In this document: positions 25,886 through 35,598 of the stretch, piece by piece
Numbering within the stretch: position 1 is the first letter of the stretch
How the letters are laid out: each line of letters opens with the position of its first letter
Source of the DNA: Mycolicibacterium moriokaense
GTDB taxonomy: Bacteria > Actinomycetota > Actinomycetes > Mycobacteriales > Mycobacteriaceae
Assembly (NCBI RefSeq): GCF_003201655.1
Contig: NZ_QJJU01000003.1
Coordinates: 310,001-374,000 of the forward strand
DNA: 64,000 nt
Direction: 5' to 3'
The notes under the pieces: model-generated
Databases searched by the model: none
What the model was told of the DNA's origin: nothing
The model's input: the letters and a program-made list of their open reading frames with translations, nothing else
Made by a program: the position numbers and the translations under genes

Positions 25886-27229
25886 ATGCACGAAGTCGAC
25901 CAAACCACCGAGCAGATGGTGCGTAGCGTGCTCGCGTACGCCGAGAACCGCCTGCGGATGAATCCTGTGCCCCTCGACAAGGGAGTCCTGTCCGCCGACG
26001 AGCTATACGACCGACTCGATGGCGTGATCCGCGACAGGCCGCGTCCGCCCGACGAGGTGCTCGGCGTCTACACCTCGGTGATCGCACCGAGCGTGATCTC
26101 GGCCGACAGCCCGCGGTTCTTGGGCTTCATCCCGGCCGCCCCAACGAAGGCCAGCCTGCTGTTCGACATGTTGGTGTCCTGCGCCTCGATCCAAGGCATC
26201 TCGTGGCTGGAGGCGTCGGGCGCGATCGCCGCGGAGAACAGCGTGCTGCGGGTGATCGCGCATGAGGCTGGCCTGCCAACGACGTCGGGCGGATGCTTCG
26301 TATCGGGCGGATCGGGAGGCAACCTGTCGGCGCTGGCCGTGGCGAGGGAGACGGCCAAGAAGCGCGGCACGACCGGCAGGTTGCGCGTTGTCGTCGGCTC
26401 GGACGCGCACTCATCGATCGTCAACACGCTGCGACTGCTGGAGATGGACGCACTGGTGGTCGACACCCCCGACCATCGGCTCACCGCCGACACTGTCCGC
26501 GATGCGGTGCCGCCCGATGCGGCGAACATCGCCGCCGTGGTCTGCACATCGGGCACGACGAACGCAGGCATCGTCGACGACCTGGCCGGTGTCGCTGCGC
26601 TCGCAAAGGAACGCGGCTGGTGGTTCCACGTCGACGGCGCATACGGCGGCTCAGGCATCTTCGCCCCCTCGCTCAAGCCGAAGTACAAGGGCCTGGAGCT
26701 GGCCGATTCGTTCATCCTCGACCCGCACAAGTGGTTGTTCACCCCGTTCGACTGCTGCGCGTTGCTTTACCGGGAGCCCGAGCTGGCCAGGGCCACCCAC
26801 ACGCAGGACGCGTCGTACCTCGATGTCATCCATACGACCGACGGCGAGTGGAATCCGTCCGACTACGCCTACCACCTGACCAGGCGAGCCCGCGGGCTTC
26901 CCCTGTGGTTCTCGCTTGCGGTCTACGGGCTCGACGCGTATCGCCGGGCTATCGAGGTCGCCCCGTCCCTCGCCGTCCAGACCGCAGGCCTGATCAAGGC
27001 CACCCCGCAGCTGGAACTGATCCGCGAGCCCGACTTAGGGGTGGTGCTGTTCCGTCGGCTGGGCTGGAAACCCGAGGACTATGACGCGTGGGCCCAGCGG
27101 CTGCACCAGGACCAGGTCGCGTTCATCCCGCCGACGAAATGGGAAGGCGAGACGGTGGGCCGCTTCGCATTCCTGCATCCCGATACCACTCTGGAGCTGG
27201 TGCGGGAGGTGTTGGCGCGCACAGAGTGA
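25886..27229 (+). CDS. PLP-dependent decarboxylase, group II (aromatic-L-amino-acid/glutamate type)
   Basis: The 447-residue protein has SGGSGGNLSALAVARE for cofactor binding, ADSFILDPHKWLFTPFDCC with the Schiff-base Lys in DPHKW, and FHVDGAYGG with the Asp-x-Ala that contacts the PLP ring. This is the group II decarboxylase family (DOPA, tyrosine, glutamate and relatives). No C-terminal membrane or calmodulin segment is present. The substrate is not readable; the neighbouring sterol-type genes give no clue. It is 62 bases after the FabG3-like gene and may be read from the same promoter. Confidence 0.88.
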   Translation: MHEVDQTTEQMVRSVLAYAENRLRMNPVPLDKGVLSADELYDRLDGVIRDRPRPPDEVLGVYTSVIAPSVISADSPRFLGFIPAAPTKASLLFDMLVSCASIQGISWLEASGAIAAENSVLRVIAHEAGLPTTSGGCFVSGGSGGNLSALAVARETAKKRGTTGRLRVVVGSDAHSSIVNTLRLLEMDALVVDTPDHRLTADTVRDAVPPDAANIAAVVCTSGTTNAGIVDDLAGVAALAKERGWWFHVDGAYGGSGIFAPSLKPKYKGLELADSFILDPHKWLFTPFDCCALLYREPELARATHTQDASYLDVIHTTDGEWNPSDYAYHLTRRARGLPLWFSLAVYGLDAYRRAIEVAPSLAVQTAGLIKATPQLELIREPDLGVVLFRRLGWKPEDYDAWAQRLHQDQVAFIPPTKWEGETVGRFAFLHPDTTLELVREVLARTE

Positions 27230-27309
27230 CAGACACGAATTCTGTTGCGCTGCTTGGGCGAGCCCCCACCGGTTACTGCAGGTACGGTGATCCGGTGGAC
27301 GGGGCGCAG

Positions 27310-30147
27310 ATGTCGGTTGAACGACGTCGGCACATCGTCTTAAGAATCCTGATGTCGGTCGCGTTGTTGCTGCTGCTCTGCGCGGCGGACTTCCCTGACT
27401 TCGCCAAACCAGGGCCACCGCCTGGACAGATCGAGCTGGCGCAGGGCTGGAGCCTGGTCTCGGCACGCGACGTCAAGGCAGACGGGGCGGCGCTGTCCAG
27501 GCCGGACTACAAGGCAGCGGGCTGGCATGCGATCCCTCGAATGCCTGCGACCGTTCTGCAGACGCTGCAAGAGGACGGCACCTACCCGAACCTCTACTAC
27601 GGAACCAATCTGCTGGACAAGGTCCCGCAAGACCTCTACAAGCAGGACTGGTGGTATCGCACCACGTTCACCGCGCCTGCGGGCCACACGACATACATGT
27701 TGGACTTTCCCGGCATCAACTACCGCGCCGAAATCTGGTTGAACGGCCACCTGGTCGCGGGCAACACCCAGATCGTCGGCATGCACACCAGCCACGAAAT
27801 CGACGTCTCGCGGTGGGTGAACCAGGGCGAGGCCAACACGCTGGCCGTGAAGATCACGCCCGAACGCGCGCTGCAGGACGTCAACGGCGTCGAACTGGCC
27901 GACAGCTGGTATGACTGGATCAATTGGAACTACCTCGGTTACCAAGGGCCAGGGAAGAATCCGACCAACGGAAATTCGTTTGTGCCCGACCGCAATGCGG
28001 GCATCTGGAAGCCGGTGTACCTCAAGGTGTCCGGCGCAGTGGTCCTCGGCCCGTCCACGGTCAACTCCGAACTTCCCCTCCCGCGAACGGACTCCGCACG
28101 GTTGACGGTCTACAGCAGCCTGCGTAACTCGTCTGGCGCGCAAGTTCGTGGCGTTCTGCGGGCCACGATCACCCGGCCGGGCAAGCCCGACATCCAGATC
28201 GAGCAGCCGATCACACTCGCCGCGGGGGAGCAACGCGACGTCAGCCTCAGCCCCGACAAGTTCGCGCAGCTGACCGTCCAGAATCCGGATCTGTGGTGGC
28301 CCTATACCCTCGGCAGGCCCGACCTCTATGACCTGCAGTTGGAGTTCCGGCAGTTCGACCGGCCCACGGACACCAGCCATTTGCGGTTCGGCATTCGCTC
28401 CGTCGAGCAATACCGCGACCAGGATGAGCAGTTCCCCGAACTCGGTAAGGGCGGAAGCTTCTATCTGAAGGTCAACGGCAAGGACTTCCTGGTCCGTGGC
28501 GCCGCGTACACGCCCGACCTGCTGTATGCGACGGATCCCAACCGCGACGCCGCGATCCTGGGCTACGTGAAAGACCTCGGGCTCAACATGATTCGACTCG
28601 AAGGCAAGTTCCCCGGCGATCACATCGCGGAAATGGCCGACGAGATGGGCATTCCCCTGATGTACGGCTGGATGTGCTGCAATCAGTGGGAAAAATGGAG
28701 CCAGTGGGACAACGAGGACTACCGGGTCGCTCAGGACAGCCTTCGGTCGCAGATCGAGGGACTTCGTAGTCATCCGTCGGTGTTCGTGTGGGCCAACGGC
28801 AGCGACGGGAAGGCCCCGGACGACGTGCTGGCCAAGTACAACCGCATCCTGTCGGAACTGCACTGGCAGAACGCGGCCGTCGACACCGTCTCCTCCTTGG
28901 CAATAGACGATGACGGGGAGCGTGACTGGGACGGCATTCAGATGGCAGGCCCGTACAGCTGGCGACCACCGAGCTACTGGTTCTCGGGGCGCTACGCCGC
29001 CGCCCGAGGATCGACCGCCGAACAAGGTGACAACGAACAGATCCCGCCGTTTGCCAGCCTGAAGAAGTTCATCCCACCCGACAAGCTCTGGCCCATCAAC
29101 GATGCCTGGTACTTCCACGCAGGCTCGAACCCGAAAAATGCTGCGCTAACCAGCATTCGGCTCGCCGTCGACCGCCGCTACGGGCCGTCCAACAGCGCCG
29201 AGGAGTTCGCGCGCAAGGCACAAGTCGCACATTACGAGGCGACCCGCGCCCAGTTCGAAGCGTTCGCGGCAGGCGGCCGGGACAACCACAAGATGACGAT
29301 CTACTGGATGCTCAACAGCCACTGGCCCTCGTTCTTCGGGCACCTATTCGACTATTACCTGCGGCCGGGCGGAGCATACTTCGGCGCGAAGAATGGGCTG
29401 CGGCCGTTGTCGGTCGTCTTCGACTCGTACGCAACGGGCAACCACAGCAACGCCAACATCACCGTCGTCAACCAAACACCCAGGGACCAAACGGGTTTGA
29501 CGGTTCGGGTGCGGACCTACGACCTGCAGGGCAAGCTGCGCGACGATCGCAGCGCCGGCAACGTCAACGTGAGCCCAGGGGGAGTGGCACAGGCGATGAC
29601 ATTGCCGCGCCTTGCCCGCGATTCGAGCGTTGTCTTCGTGCGTGCCCAATTGCTGGATCGGTCCGGAAAAGTGGTCTCCGAGAACGTGTATTGGCAGTCG
29701 CAACAACTCGACGACGTCGGCGATCCTGGCAACGATGCCGCCTTCGAGCTCAAGCAGGCGAGTTGGGCCGACATGACGGGGCTCAACAGAATGACTCCGG
29801 TGCCGTTGGACGTGACCGCGTCGACCTCGCCTAACGCAGGCGACAATCGCGTGACCATCCGCCTGCATAACCCTTCACAGCGAATCGCCTTCTTCGAGCG
29901 GGCCGAACTCACCTCGACGGCCGACGGCGACGAAATCCTGCCCATCGAATACAGCGACAACTACGTGACCGTGTTTCCCGGCGAGACGGTCGAACTTCAG
30001 GGACAACCGTGGTCGGGCGTTCCCGCCAACTGGGTGAGAGTGACGGGCTACAACACCCCACCTGTTGTGGTTTCGGTCAATGGTCAATCCACCGCGGCGA
30101 AGTTGACCGTCGCGGTGGCACCGATCTCGTCGTCGTTTCCGCGGTAA
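27310..30147 (+). CDS. Membrane-anchored GH2 exo-beta-D-glucosaminidase-like enzyme
   Basis: The 945-residue protein from the ATG at 27310 has a signal anchor (about residues 12-25, RILMSVALLLLLCAAD), then the GH2 sugar-binding jelly-roll (TTFTAPAGHTTYMLDFPGINYRAEIWLNG), an Ig-like domain, and a TIM barrel beginning FYLKVNGKDFLVRGAAYTPD. The acid/base and nucleophile are Asp499 (VWANGSD) and Glu571 (STAEQGDN). They are 72 residues apart, as are Asp469 and Glu541 in Amycolatopsis CsxA as I recall. Two Ig-like C-terminal domains follow. It should remove glucosamine-type residues from chitosan or a cell-surface glycan outside the membrane. The 3' end overlaps the convergent thioesterase by 64 bases. 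A GTG at 27295 is an alternative start. Confidence 0.85.
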   Translation: MSVERRRHIVLRILMSVALLLLLCAADFPDFAKPGPPPGQIELAQGWSLVSARDVKADGAALSRPDYKAAGWHAIPRMPATVLQTLQEDGTYPNLYYGTNLLDKVPQDLYKQDWWYRTTFTAPAGHTTYMLDFPGINYRAEIWLNGHLVAGNTQIVGMHTSHEIDVSRWVNQGEANTLAVKITPERALQDVNGVELADSWYDWINWNYLGYQGPGKNPTNGNSFVPDRNAGIWKPVYLKVSGAVVLGPSTVNSELPLPRTDSARLTVYSSLRNSSGAQVRGVLRATITRPGKPDIQIEQPITLAAGEQRDVSLSPDKFAQLTVQNPDLWWPYTLGRPDLYDLQLEFRQFDRPTDTSHLRFGIRSVEQYRDQDEQFPELGKGGSFYLKVNGKDFLVRGAAYTPDLLYATDPNRDAAILGYVKDLGLNMIRLEGKFPGDHIAEMADEMGIPLMYGWMCCNQWEKWSQWDNEDYRVAQDSLRSQIEGLRSHPSVFVWANGSDGKAPDDVLAKYNRILSELHWQNAAVDTVSSLAIDDDGERDWDGIQMAGPYSWRPPSYWFSGRYAAARGSTAEQGDNEQIPPFASLKKFIPPDKLWPINDAWYFHAGSNPKNAALTSIRLAVDRRYGPSNSAEEFARKAQVAHYEATRAQFEAFAAGGRDNHKMTIYWMLNSHWPSFFGHLFDYYLRPGGAYFGAKNGLRPLSVVFDSYATGNHSNANITVVNQTPRDQTGLTVRVRTYDLQGKLRDDRSAGNVNVSPGGVAQAMTLPRLARDSSVVFVRAQLLDRSGKVVSENVYWQSQQLDDVGDPGNDAAFELKQASWADMTGLNRMTPVPLDVTASTSPNAGDNRVTIRLHNPSQRIAFFERAELTSTADGDEILPIEYSDNYVTVFPGETVELQGQPWSGVPANWVRVTGYNTPPVVVSVNGQSTAAKLTVAVAPISSSFPR

Positions 30148-30482
30148 ATGTCCACCTGCACCACCACGGACCGCTTACCCGTGCGCAGGATCCGCGCGAC
30201 CGCACGCGCAGGCCCGACCTTGATGGGACGCAGATAACGGATGAATAAGTCGGTGGTTGCGATGCCCATGCCGAATGACGTACTGCGCGAAGCGAGTTGA
30301 CCGGCCGTCACGTCCGCCATGGTGGCGATCAGTCCGCCTTGAAGCCCACCGGCAGTGTTGACCGTTCGCTCATCGACGGCCATCTCCATGGTCACGGTGC
30401 CGTCCTCCGACGGAACCTCCTGAAGGCCGAGCTGATCGAATAGCTCTCGGAGGGACTTCGGCGCCGTCATGGAGAATGACAT
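30084..30482 (-). CDS. PaaI-type hotdog thioesterase
   Basis: The 132-residue protein is a single hotdog domain: [29 protein letters not shown] contains the typical helix with the catalytic Asp and Gly-Gly, and [20 protein letters not shown] forms the next strands. The family hydrolyses acyl- or phenylacetyl-CoA thioesters. The 3' end overlaps the GH2 gene by 64 bases, an unusually long overlap for convergent genes here. It is divergent from cinA with only 15 bases between the starts, so they share a promoter region. Confidence 0.88.
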   Translation of the reverse strand: MSFSMTAPKSLRELFDQLGLQEVPSEDGTVTMEMAVDERTVNTAGGLQGGLIATMADVTAGQLASRSTSFGMGIATTDLFIRYLRPIKVGPARAVARILRTGKRSVVVQVDIYRGNDDEIGATATVNFAAVD

Positions 30483-30497
30483 TACCGGCCTGCCGTA

Positions 30498-31772
30498 ATG
30501 TCGTCAGACGTGAGCGCACGCGCCGGCATCGTTGTTACGGGGACCGAGGTGCTGACGGGACGGGTCCAGGACCGCAACGGCCCGTGGATCGCCGACAGGC
30601 TGCTGGAGCTTGGCGTCGAACTGGCCCACATCACCATCTGTGGTGACCGACCCGGCGATATCGAGGCGCAGCTGCGGTTCCTCGCCGCCGAAGGTGTGGA
30701 CCTGATCGTGACCAGCGGCGGTCTCGGCCCGACCGCCGACGACATGACGGTGGCGACCGTGGCCCGATTCGCCGGCCTCGACCTGGTGCTCGACGACGCA
30801 CTCGAGGACCGCATCACCGACATTCTCAAGCGATTGATGGCGCGCTTCGACAATGTGGACCTCGAAGCGGTCCGTGCTGCCAATCGCAAGCAGGCGATGA
30901 TTCCCGTCGGCGCGCACGTGATCAATCCGGTGGGCACCGCGCCGGGGGTGGTCGTACCGGGCACGCCGACCATCGTGGTGTTGCCCGGTCCGCCGCGCGA
31001 GCTGCAGCCGATGTGGCCGGTCGCCGTGGAAACCGATGCTGTGCAGCGGGCCATCGCTGGCCGGACTACGTACCGCCAGGACATGGTGCGGATGTTCGGG
31101 CTGCCGGAGTCGGGCCTTGCTGACACCCTGCGCGACGCCGAGCAGAGCGTCGACGGCTTCGACCGGCTCGAGATCACCACATGTCTGCGCCGCGGCGAGG
31201 TCGAGATGGTTACCCGGTACGAACCCGACGCGGCAGGCATCTACACGAAGCTGATGGAGCTGCTGCGCGGACGCCACAGTCGGGAGATCTTCTCCGAAGA
31301 CGGCTCGCTGGTCGACGACCAGGTCGCGCAACTGCTGGCCGGCCGCCGGATCGCGACCGCCGAATCCTGCACCGGCGGGCTGATCGCCGCCAGGCTGACC
31401 GACCGTCCGGGTTCGTCTGCGTATGTCGCAGGAGGTGTCGTCGCGTATGCAAACGAGGCGAAGACTGAGCTGCTCGGGGTCGAACCGGACCTGATCGCCA
31501 CCCACGGGGCGGTGTCCGAGCCTGTCGCCGACGCGATGGCCGTTGGCGCGCTGAACCGTTTCGGGGCGGACACCGCGATCGCGATCACCGGAATCGCCGG
31601 GCCCGCAGGCGGCACGGATGACAAGCCGGTCGGCACGGTGTGTTTCACCGTCAAGCTCGCCGACGGCGAGACGTTCACCCGCACCATCCGGTTGCCCGGC
31701 GATCGGTCCGATATTCGCGAGCGGTCGACGACCGTCGCCATGCACATGTTGCGACGCGCGCTCAGCGGCTGA
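30498..31772 (+). CDS. cinA: CinA-family protein (nicotinamide mononucleotide deamidase / molybdopterin-binding)
   Basis: The 424-residue protein has two domains. The N-terminal MoCF-like domain (residues about 8-175) shows [33 protein letters not shown] and [14 protein letters not shown]. The C-terminal domain (about 265-420) shows [24 protein letters not shown] and the [21 protein letters not shown] block of NMN deamidase. These proteins take part in pyridine nucleotide salvage and damage repair. Start may be ATG 30498 or the GTG at 30510. The C-terminal ESCTGG motif is intact. Confidence 0.93.
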   Translation: MSSDVSARAGIVVTGTEVLTGRVQDRNGPWIADRLLELGVELAHITICGDRPGDIEAQLRFLAAEGVDLIVTSGGLGPTADDMTVATVARFAGLDLVLDDALEDRITDILKRLMARFDNVDLEAVRAANRKQAMIPVGAHVINPVGTAPGVVVPGTPTIVVLPGPPRELQPMWPVAVETDAVQRAIAGRTTYRQDMVRMFGLPESGLADTLRDAEQSVDGFDRLEITTCLRRGEVEMVTRYEPDAAGIYTKLMELLRGRHSREIFSEDGSLVDDQVAQLLAGRRIATAESCTGGLIAARLTDRPGSSAYVAGGVVAYANEAKTELLGVEPDLIATHGAVSEPVADAMAVGALNRFGADTAIAITGIAGPAGGTDDKPVGTVCFTVKLADGETFTRTIRLPGDRSDIRERSTTVAMHMLRRALSG

Positions 31773-31903
31773 CGGCCGCTCAGTAGAGCACCTGCGAGTT
31801 GTTCAGGCCGCCCTCACTCGTTAGGAGCCACCGACCCTGACGGGTCTGACACTTTTTGCGCGGTAGTCTCCCACCAACGCGCGGCACCACAGGAGGATCA
31901 CCG

Positions 31904-32128
31904 ATGACTGAAACCGACGAGCGGCAGACGATTGCCGATTTCGCCGAACTCGGAGGGTGGCACCGAAGGGACGCCGACCGCACTGATTACTACAGCAAGG
32001 GTGGGGTCCGGGTGCAGGTGCTCTGGCATGGTATGGCTGCGATCAGCGGCGCCTCGCTCTACCACGACGACAACCTCACGCAGTACACGCGGGAACTGGA
32101 GACTGTCCAGGGTTGGCTGAAGCGCTGA
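31904..32128 (+). CDS. Small hypothetical protein
   Basis: The 74-residue protein begins at the ATG at 31904 behind the clear ribosome site CACAGGAGG. It has an acidic N-terminal helix (TDERQTIADFAELGGWHR), then a short beta region (RVQVLWHGMAAISGASLYHD) and a helix. I recognise no family. The strong ribosome site and its place next to the convergent ACT gene, with no gap, support it as a real gene. A longer form from 31856 would start before that ribosome site. Confidence 0.7.
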   Translation: MTETDERQTIADFAELGGWHRRDADRTDYYSKGGVRVQVLWHGMAAISGASLYHDDNLTQYTRELETVQGWLKR

Positions 32129-32503
32129 TCAGCTGAGCGCCGCCTTCGCTTCTGCCAGATTGTCCGCCGCAAACACCAGCCGAGTGTTGGTCGCCAGGTA
32201 GGCAGTCGTCAGGTTGATTTTCGCCGCGCCAAGTCTGTGGGCCACTTCGCCGAGCGCGCCCGGCCGGTCCTCGACATCGAGCACGATCACTTCCTGCTCG
32301 GCCGCGATCTTGATTCCGGCGTTCTGCAGGGCCTCGAACGCCGACGTCGCGTCCTGCACCAAGATGTGCACCTCGGCCTGCCCTCCGCCGGTGGTGACCG
32401 CACACAGGCCGACGATGTTGGCGCCTGCTTTGCCAAGCACGTCGCCGACCCGGGCCAACTCACCGGGTTGATCATCGAGATAGAGCGTCAGATCGGTCGC
32501 CAT
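32129..32503 (-). CDS. Tandem ACT-domain protein
   Basis: The 124-residue protein has two ACT-like repeats: DLTLYLDDQPGELARVGDVLGKAGANI, then VIVLDVEDRPGALGEVAHRLGAAKINL. Each carries the D-x-P-G-x-L turn where small ligands, mostly amino acids, bind. There is no enzyme domain, so it is a stand-alone regulatory or sensor protein. An ATG at 32527 adds eight residues but lacks a ribosome site. Confidence 0.88.
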   Translation of the reverse strand: MATDLTLYLDDQPGELARVGDVLGKAGANIVGLCAVTTGGGQAEVHILVQDATSAFEALQNAGIKIAAEQEVIVLDVEDRPGALGEVAHRLGAAKINLTTAYLATNTRLVFAADNLAEAKAALS

Positions 32504-32573
32504 GCGTGCTCCTTCCGTGCCGTTCAACCGTATCGGCTGAGCACGAAATTCGGATGCGCTCGGACATCGCTAT

Positions 32574-33803
32574 GTGGCACCGTCAAGATCCGTGCTCGCC
32601 TCGCAGATTTCGACCGCGCTGGTTATCCGCTCGGCCACGGACGCGGACTGGCCGGCGATCTCGCTATTGGACGCCATCAGTTTCGGCCGGTTCGGGAACC
32701 CGGAGTCGTTGACCACATGGCGGTCGCTGATGCCGACCGACGGCACGGTCCTCGCCTGCGACGGCCCCGACATCGTCGGCATGGCCCACTACCTCGATCT
32801 GCGGCTGACCGTTCCCGGCGGGGCGGTTTTGCCGATGGCAGGCGTCACGATCGTCGGGGTCGCGCCAACCCACCGCCGCCGCGGCATCTTGCGCACGATG
32901 TACACCGAGCTGCACAACCGGATTGCCGATGCGCGGTATCCGATCGCGGGTCTGACCGCCAGTGAAGGCGGCATCTACGGGCGATTCGGATACGGACCCG
33001 CGACGATCGAGCAGGGGTTCAGCGTCGACCGCCGATTCGCGCGGTTCCGCGACGATGCTCCTGATCCCGGTGGTGTGAGGATGGTCAAGCCTGCCGACCA
33101 CCGCGACGACCTCGAGGCGATCTACGAACGCTGGCGCCAGCGCACACCCGGAGGCCTCGTGCGTACCACGGCGCTGTGGGACGAGATGTTGGCCGATCAT
33201 GAATGGGCCCGCCGCGGCGGCACAGAGTATTTCGCTTTCGTGCATCCCGACGGCTACGTCCTATACCGAGTATTCGGCGACGACCCGATGATCGTGCGGG
33301 TCTTGGAGTTCATCGCGGCGACCACCGACGCGGGCATCGCGCTGTGCCGGGCACTGCTCGGACTCGACCTGATGGAGACGGTTGTCCTCTATACACATCC
33401 CGCCGACCCGTTGCCCTACCTGCTGACGGACCACCGGGTGGCTCGCCTTACTCACCACGAGGATGACCTGTGGCTACGCATCATGGACATCCCGACGGCA
33501 CTCGAGGCGCGCAGTTATCAGGCGGAGCTGTCGACGGTGCTCGAGATCTCGGACGGATTCCGCTGTGACGGTGGACGATTCGCGCTTGATGTTCGCGACG
33601 GCCGTGCCCGCTGCACGCGGACGGACGCCGAGGCCGACATCCACATGGACCTCGACGTGCTTGGCAGCCTGTATTTGGGCGTGCACAAAGCTTCGTCCTT
33701 TGCCGCCGCAAACCGCTTGCACTGCAACGACTCCCGAATGGTGCTGCGCCTCGACGCCGCATTCGTGAGCGATGTTCCCGCTGAACTCGGCTTCGGTTTC
33801 TAA
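32574..33803 (+). CDS. eis: Eis-family GNAT N-acetyltransferase
   Basis: The 409-residue protein starts with GTG 32574 (or GTG 32592). The N-terminal GNAT domain has [24 protein letters not shown] for acetyl-CoA, then [24 protein letters not shown] second GNAT-like domain and a C-terminal SCP2-like fold ([25 protein letters not shown]) follow, and it ends in Phe, whose carboxylate is catalytic in M. tuberculosis Eis. Eis proteins multi-acetylate aminoglycosides and other amines, and its relatives work on varied substrates. Whether this copy is the true Eis cannot be told from this window. Confidence 0.87.
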   Translation: MAPSRSVLASQISTALVIRSATDADWPAISLLDAISFGRFGNPESLTTWRSLMPTDGTVLACDGPDIVGMAHYLDLRLTVPGGAVLPMAGVTIVGVAPTHRRRGILRTMYTELHNRIADARYPIAGLTASEGGIYGRFGYGPATIEQGFSVDRRFARFRDDAPDPGGVRMVKPADHRDDLEAIYERWRQRTPGGLVRTTALWDEMLADHEWARRGGTEYFAFVHPDGYVLYRVFGDDPMIVRVLEFIAATTDAGIALCRALLGLDLMETVVLYTHPADPLPYLLTDHRVARLTHHEDDLWLRIMDIPTALEARSYQAELSTVLEISDGFRCDGGRFALDVRDGRARCTRTDAEADIHMDLDVLGSLYLGVHKASSFAAANRLHCNDSRMVLRLDAAFVSDVPAELGFGF

Positions 33804-33807
33804 AGGA

Positions 33808-34725
33808 TCATTTCTGATCGGCGCGGTCCCAAAGCCCGATCATCGTGCTCAGGATCTCTTCCGCCCTGCCCAATCCGGCGAGGTGGCTTTCTCCGGGCAG
33901 GTGATACAACTCCACGTCGGGCAGCTTGGCGACGACGTGTTGCCCGTGCTCGAACGGCACGATGTGGTCGTGGTCGCCATGCCACCACCGGACGGGCACC
34001 TTGACCTCGTCGAGCCGGAAACCCCAGTCGCGGGCGAACACCACGACGTCGGCGAACGGTGCGGCCATCTGCTTGCGGCTGCCGTTAAGCAGGTCGTCGA
34101 GGAACATCGCCTTGATTTCCGGCCGCGCCAGCAGTTGGCGGTCTGCCTCCGGCGATACCCGTCCATACAGGTCGACGGCGGGGGAGCCGACCGGTCGTAT
34201 CAACCGGATGAGCGCACTCGCCACCAAACCAATCGGACCACCCGCCACCTGCAGCAGCGGTGCCAGCCGGGTTCCGACGGACCCCATCAAGCCTCCGCCA
34301 ATCTCGTCGGAGCCCGTTGTCGGGGCCACACCGCCGATGACGCCTGCGGCCACCACCCGGTCGGGCATCGCCGCCGCGCAGGCCAGCGTGTACGGGCCAC
34401 CACCCGAGAGGCCGATGACCTCCATCTTGTCGATGCCGAGGGTGTCGGCGATGGTGCGCAGGTCGTCGGCGAATGCGAACACCGTGTCGTATTGGTGCGG
34501 CGTCGACGACCCGATGCCGGGCCGGTCGACACCGATCAGCCGGATCTGCCGTTTCTCGGCGTAGACGCGGGCCTCCATCGGGATCTGCCTGCGGGCGCCC
34601 GGCGTGCCGTGCAGCCAGAAGACGGCGCGGCCCTGCGGATCGCCGAACTCGGCGAACCCGATCTGGCGGTCGTCACCGACGGCGATGTTGCCTTCGAGCT
34701 TGGGACGGGCGATTGCGACAGGCAT
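33808..34725 (-). CDS. Alpha/beta hydrolase
   Basis: The 305-residue protein is a classic alpha/beta hydrolase: oxyanion HGTPG (residues about 39-43), nucleophile elbow GLSGGGP, VRWWHGDHDHIVP with the acid Asp, and PGESHLAGL with the catalytic His. It is probably a serine esterase or epoxide/haloalkane-type hydrolase; no substrate signature is visible. It lies 12 bases after the hotdog gene in a minus-strand run with the amidase and PPOX genes. It ends 4 bases from the convergent eis gene. Confidence 0.88.
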   Translation of the reverse strand: MPVAIARPKLEGNIAVGDDRQIGFAEFGDPQGRAVFWLHGTPGARRQIPMEARVYAEKRQIRLIGVDRPGIGSSTPHQYDTVFAFADDLRTIADTLGIDKMEVIGLSGGGPYTLACAAAMPDRVVAAGVIGGVAPTTGSDEIGGGLMGSVGTRLAPLLQVAGGPIGLVASALIRLIRPVGSPAVDLYGRVSPEADRQLLARPEIKAMFLDDLLNGSRKQMAAPFADVVVFARDWGFRLDEVKVPVRWWHGDHDHIVPFEHGQHVVAKLPDVELYHLPGESHLAGLGRAEEILSTMIGLWDRADQK

Positions 34726-34737
34726 GCCCAGAGTGTC

Positions 34738-35589
34738 TCATTCGGCCGAACGGAACAGGTACGACCCCACTGTCGTGATGCGGTCGTCGACCCCTTCGTC
34801 GTGCATGACGGTGCGGACGGCGAGCATGCCGTCGGCCCCTGGCATCGGCTCGGTTTCGACCCGGAACGGACCGACCTTGCCGCGGGAAACGAACATCACG
34901 TGTGACGAGACGCCCTGCACGCGATCGGTTCCTGCGAGTTCAGCCGCCGCATCGGCGGCTGCCGTCTCTCCGATGACGAACTGCGGACCGATGTGCAACG
35001 CGGCGTCGGGCGACGCGACCTCGACCGCGAGTTCCGGCAATGCCCAGTGACCGTCGGGACGGCGGTGGCATGAGAACACCTGCCACAGCGGAGGCAGATC
35101 GGGCGAATCGATCACCTCGAGTGGATTGGCCTCCATCCGTTCGAGCCCTTCGGGTGGTGTGCCGATGCTGATGCCCTGGCCCTGGATCAGGGCGAGCACG
35201 CGACCGGGTTCGTCGGCGTCGACGATCTTGGCGCGGCTGTAGCCCATCTGGCGCCCGCGTTTGAGGTCCTCGGACACAATCTCGATGCGACGCACATCCC
35301 GACCGGGGTCGAGGATCTGACACGAGTGGATGACGGGATTGGGCACCGCCTCAAGGTCGGACATGTGGCCGCCTTCGGGTGCGGCGATGCTCAGCACGGC
35401 CAGCATCAGCCCGCCGGTCGGGTTGCGCATGTCCCGACGGATGGTGACGGTGTTGTCTTCCACGCCGAGGTCCATCGACGCATACTTGCGGCCGATGTAG
35501 CGGTAGCTCAGCAGCCCGCCCCATCGCTTGCGCAGTTCGGCGGCGTAGGCCTCGGGCGAATCTGTCAGCTCACGAATGTCGCGCACCAT
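34738..35589 (-). CDS. Double-hotdog acyl-CoA-thioesterase-like protein
   Basis: The 283-residue protein has the length of two fused hotdog domains. Motifs that suggest it are VTIRRDMRNPTGGLMLAVLSIAAPEGGH in the first half and ADAAAELAGTDRVQGVSSHVMFVS in the second. The catalytic residue pattern is not clear. It follows the amidase gene by 9 bases and precedes the hydrolase by 12, so it lies in one transcription unit. Related mycobacterial genes are commonly annotated hypothetical. Confidence 0.72.
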   Translation of the reverse strand: MVRDIRELTDSPEAYAAELRKRWGGLLSYRYIGRKYASMDLGVEDNTVTIRRDMRNPTGGLMLAVLSIAAPEGGHMSDLEAVPNPVIHSCQILDPGRDVRRIEIVSEDLKRGRQMGYSRAKIVDADEPGRVLALIQGQGISIGTPPEGLERMEANPLEVIDSPDLPPLWQVFSCHRRPDGHWALPELAVEVASPDAALHIGPQFVIGETAAADAAAELAGTDRVQGVSSHVMFVSRGKVGPFRVETEPMPGADGMLAVRTVMHDEGVDDRITTVGSYLFRSAE

Positions 35590-35598
35590 GTGGCGACA

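Noticed and set aside
27340-29118. 592-residue open frame on the minus strand inside the GH2 gene
   Set aside because: It is fully antisense to a protein with clear GH2 motifs and has Val/Asp/Arg-rich composition with no family pattern; typical of high-GC third-position shadow.
30504-31745. 413-residue open frame on the minus strand inside cinA
   Set aside because: Antisense to a complete CinA protein, no family features.
33772-34905. 377-residue open frame on the plus strand across the alpha/beta hydrolase
   Set aside because: Antisense to a hydrolase with intact catalytic motifs; low-complexity Asp/His/Val content.
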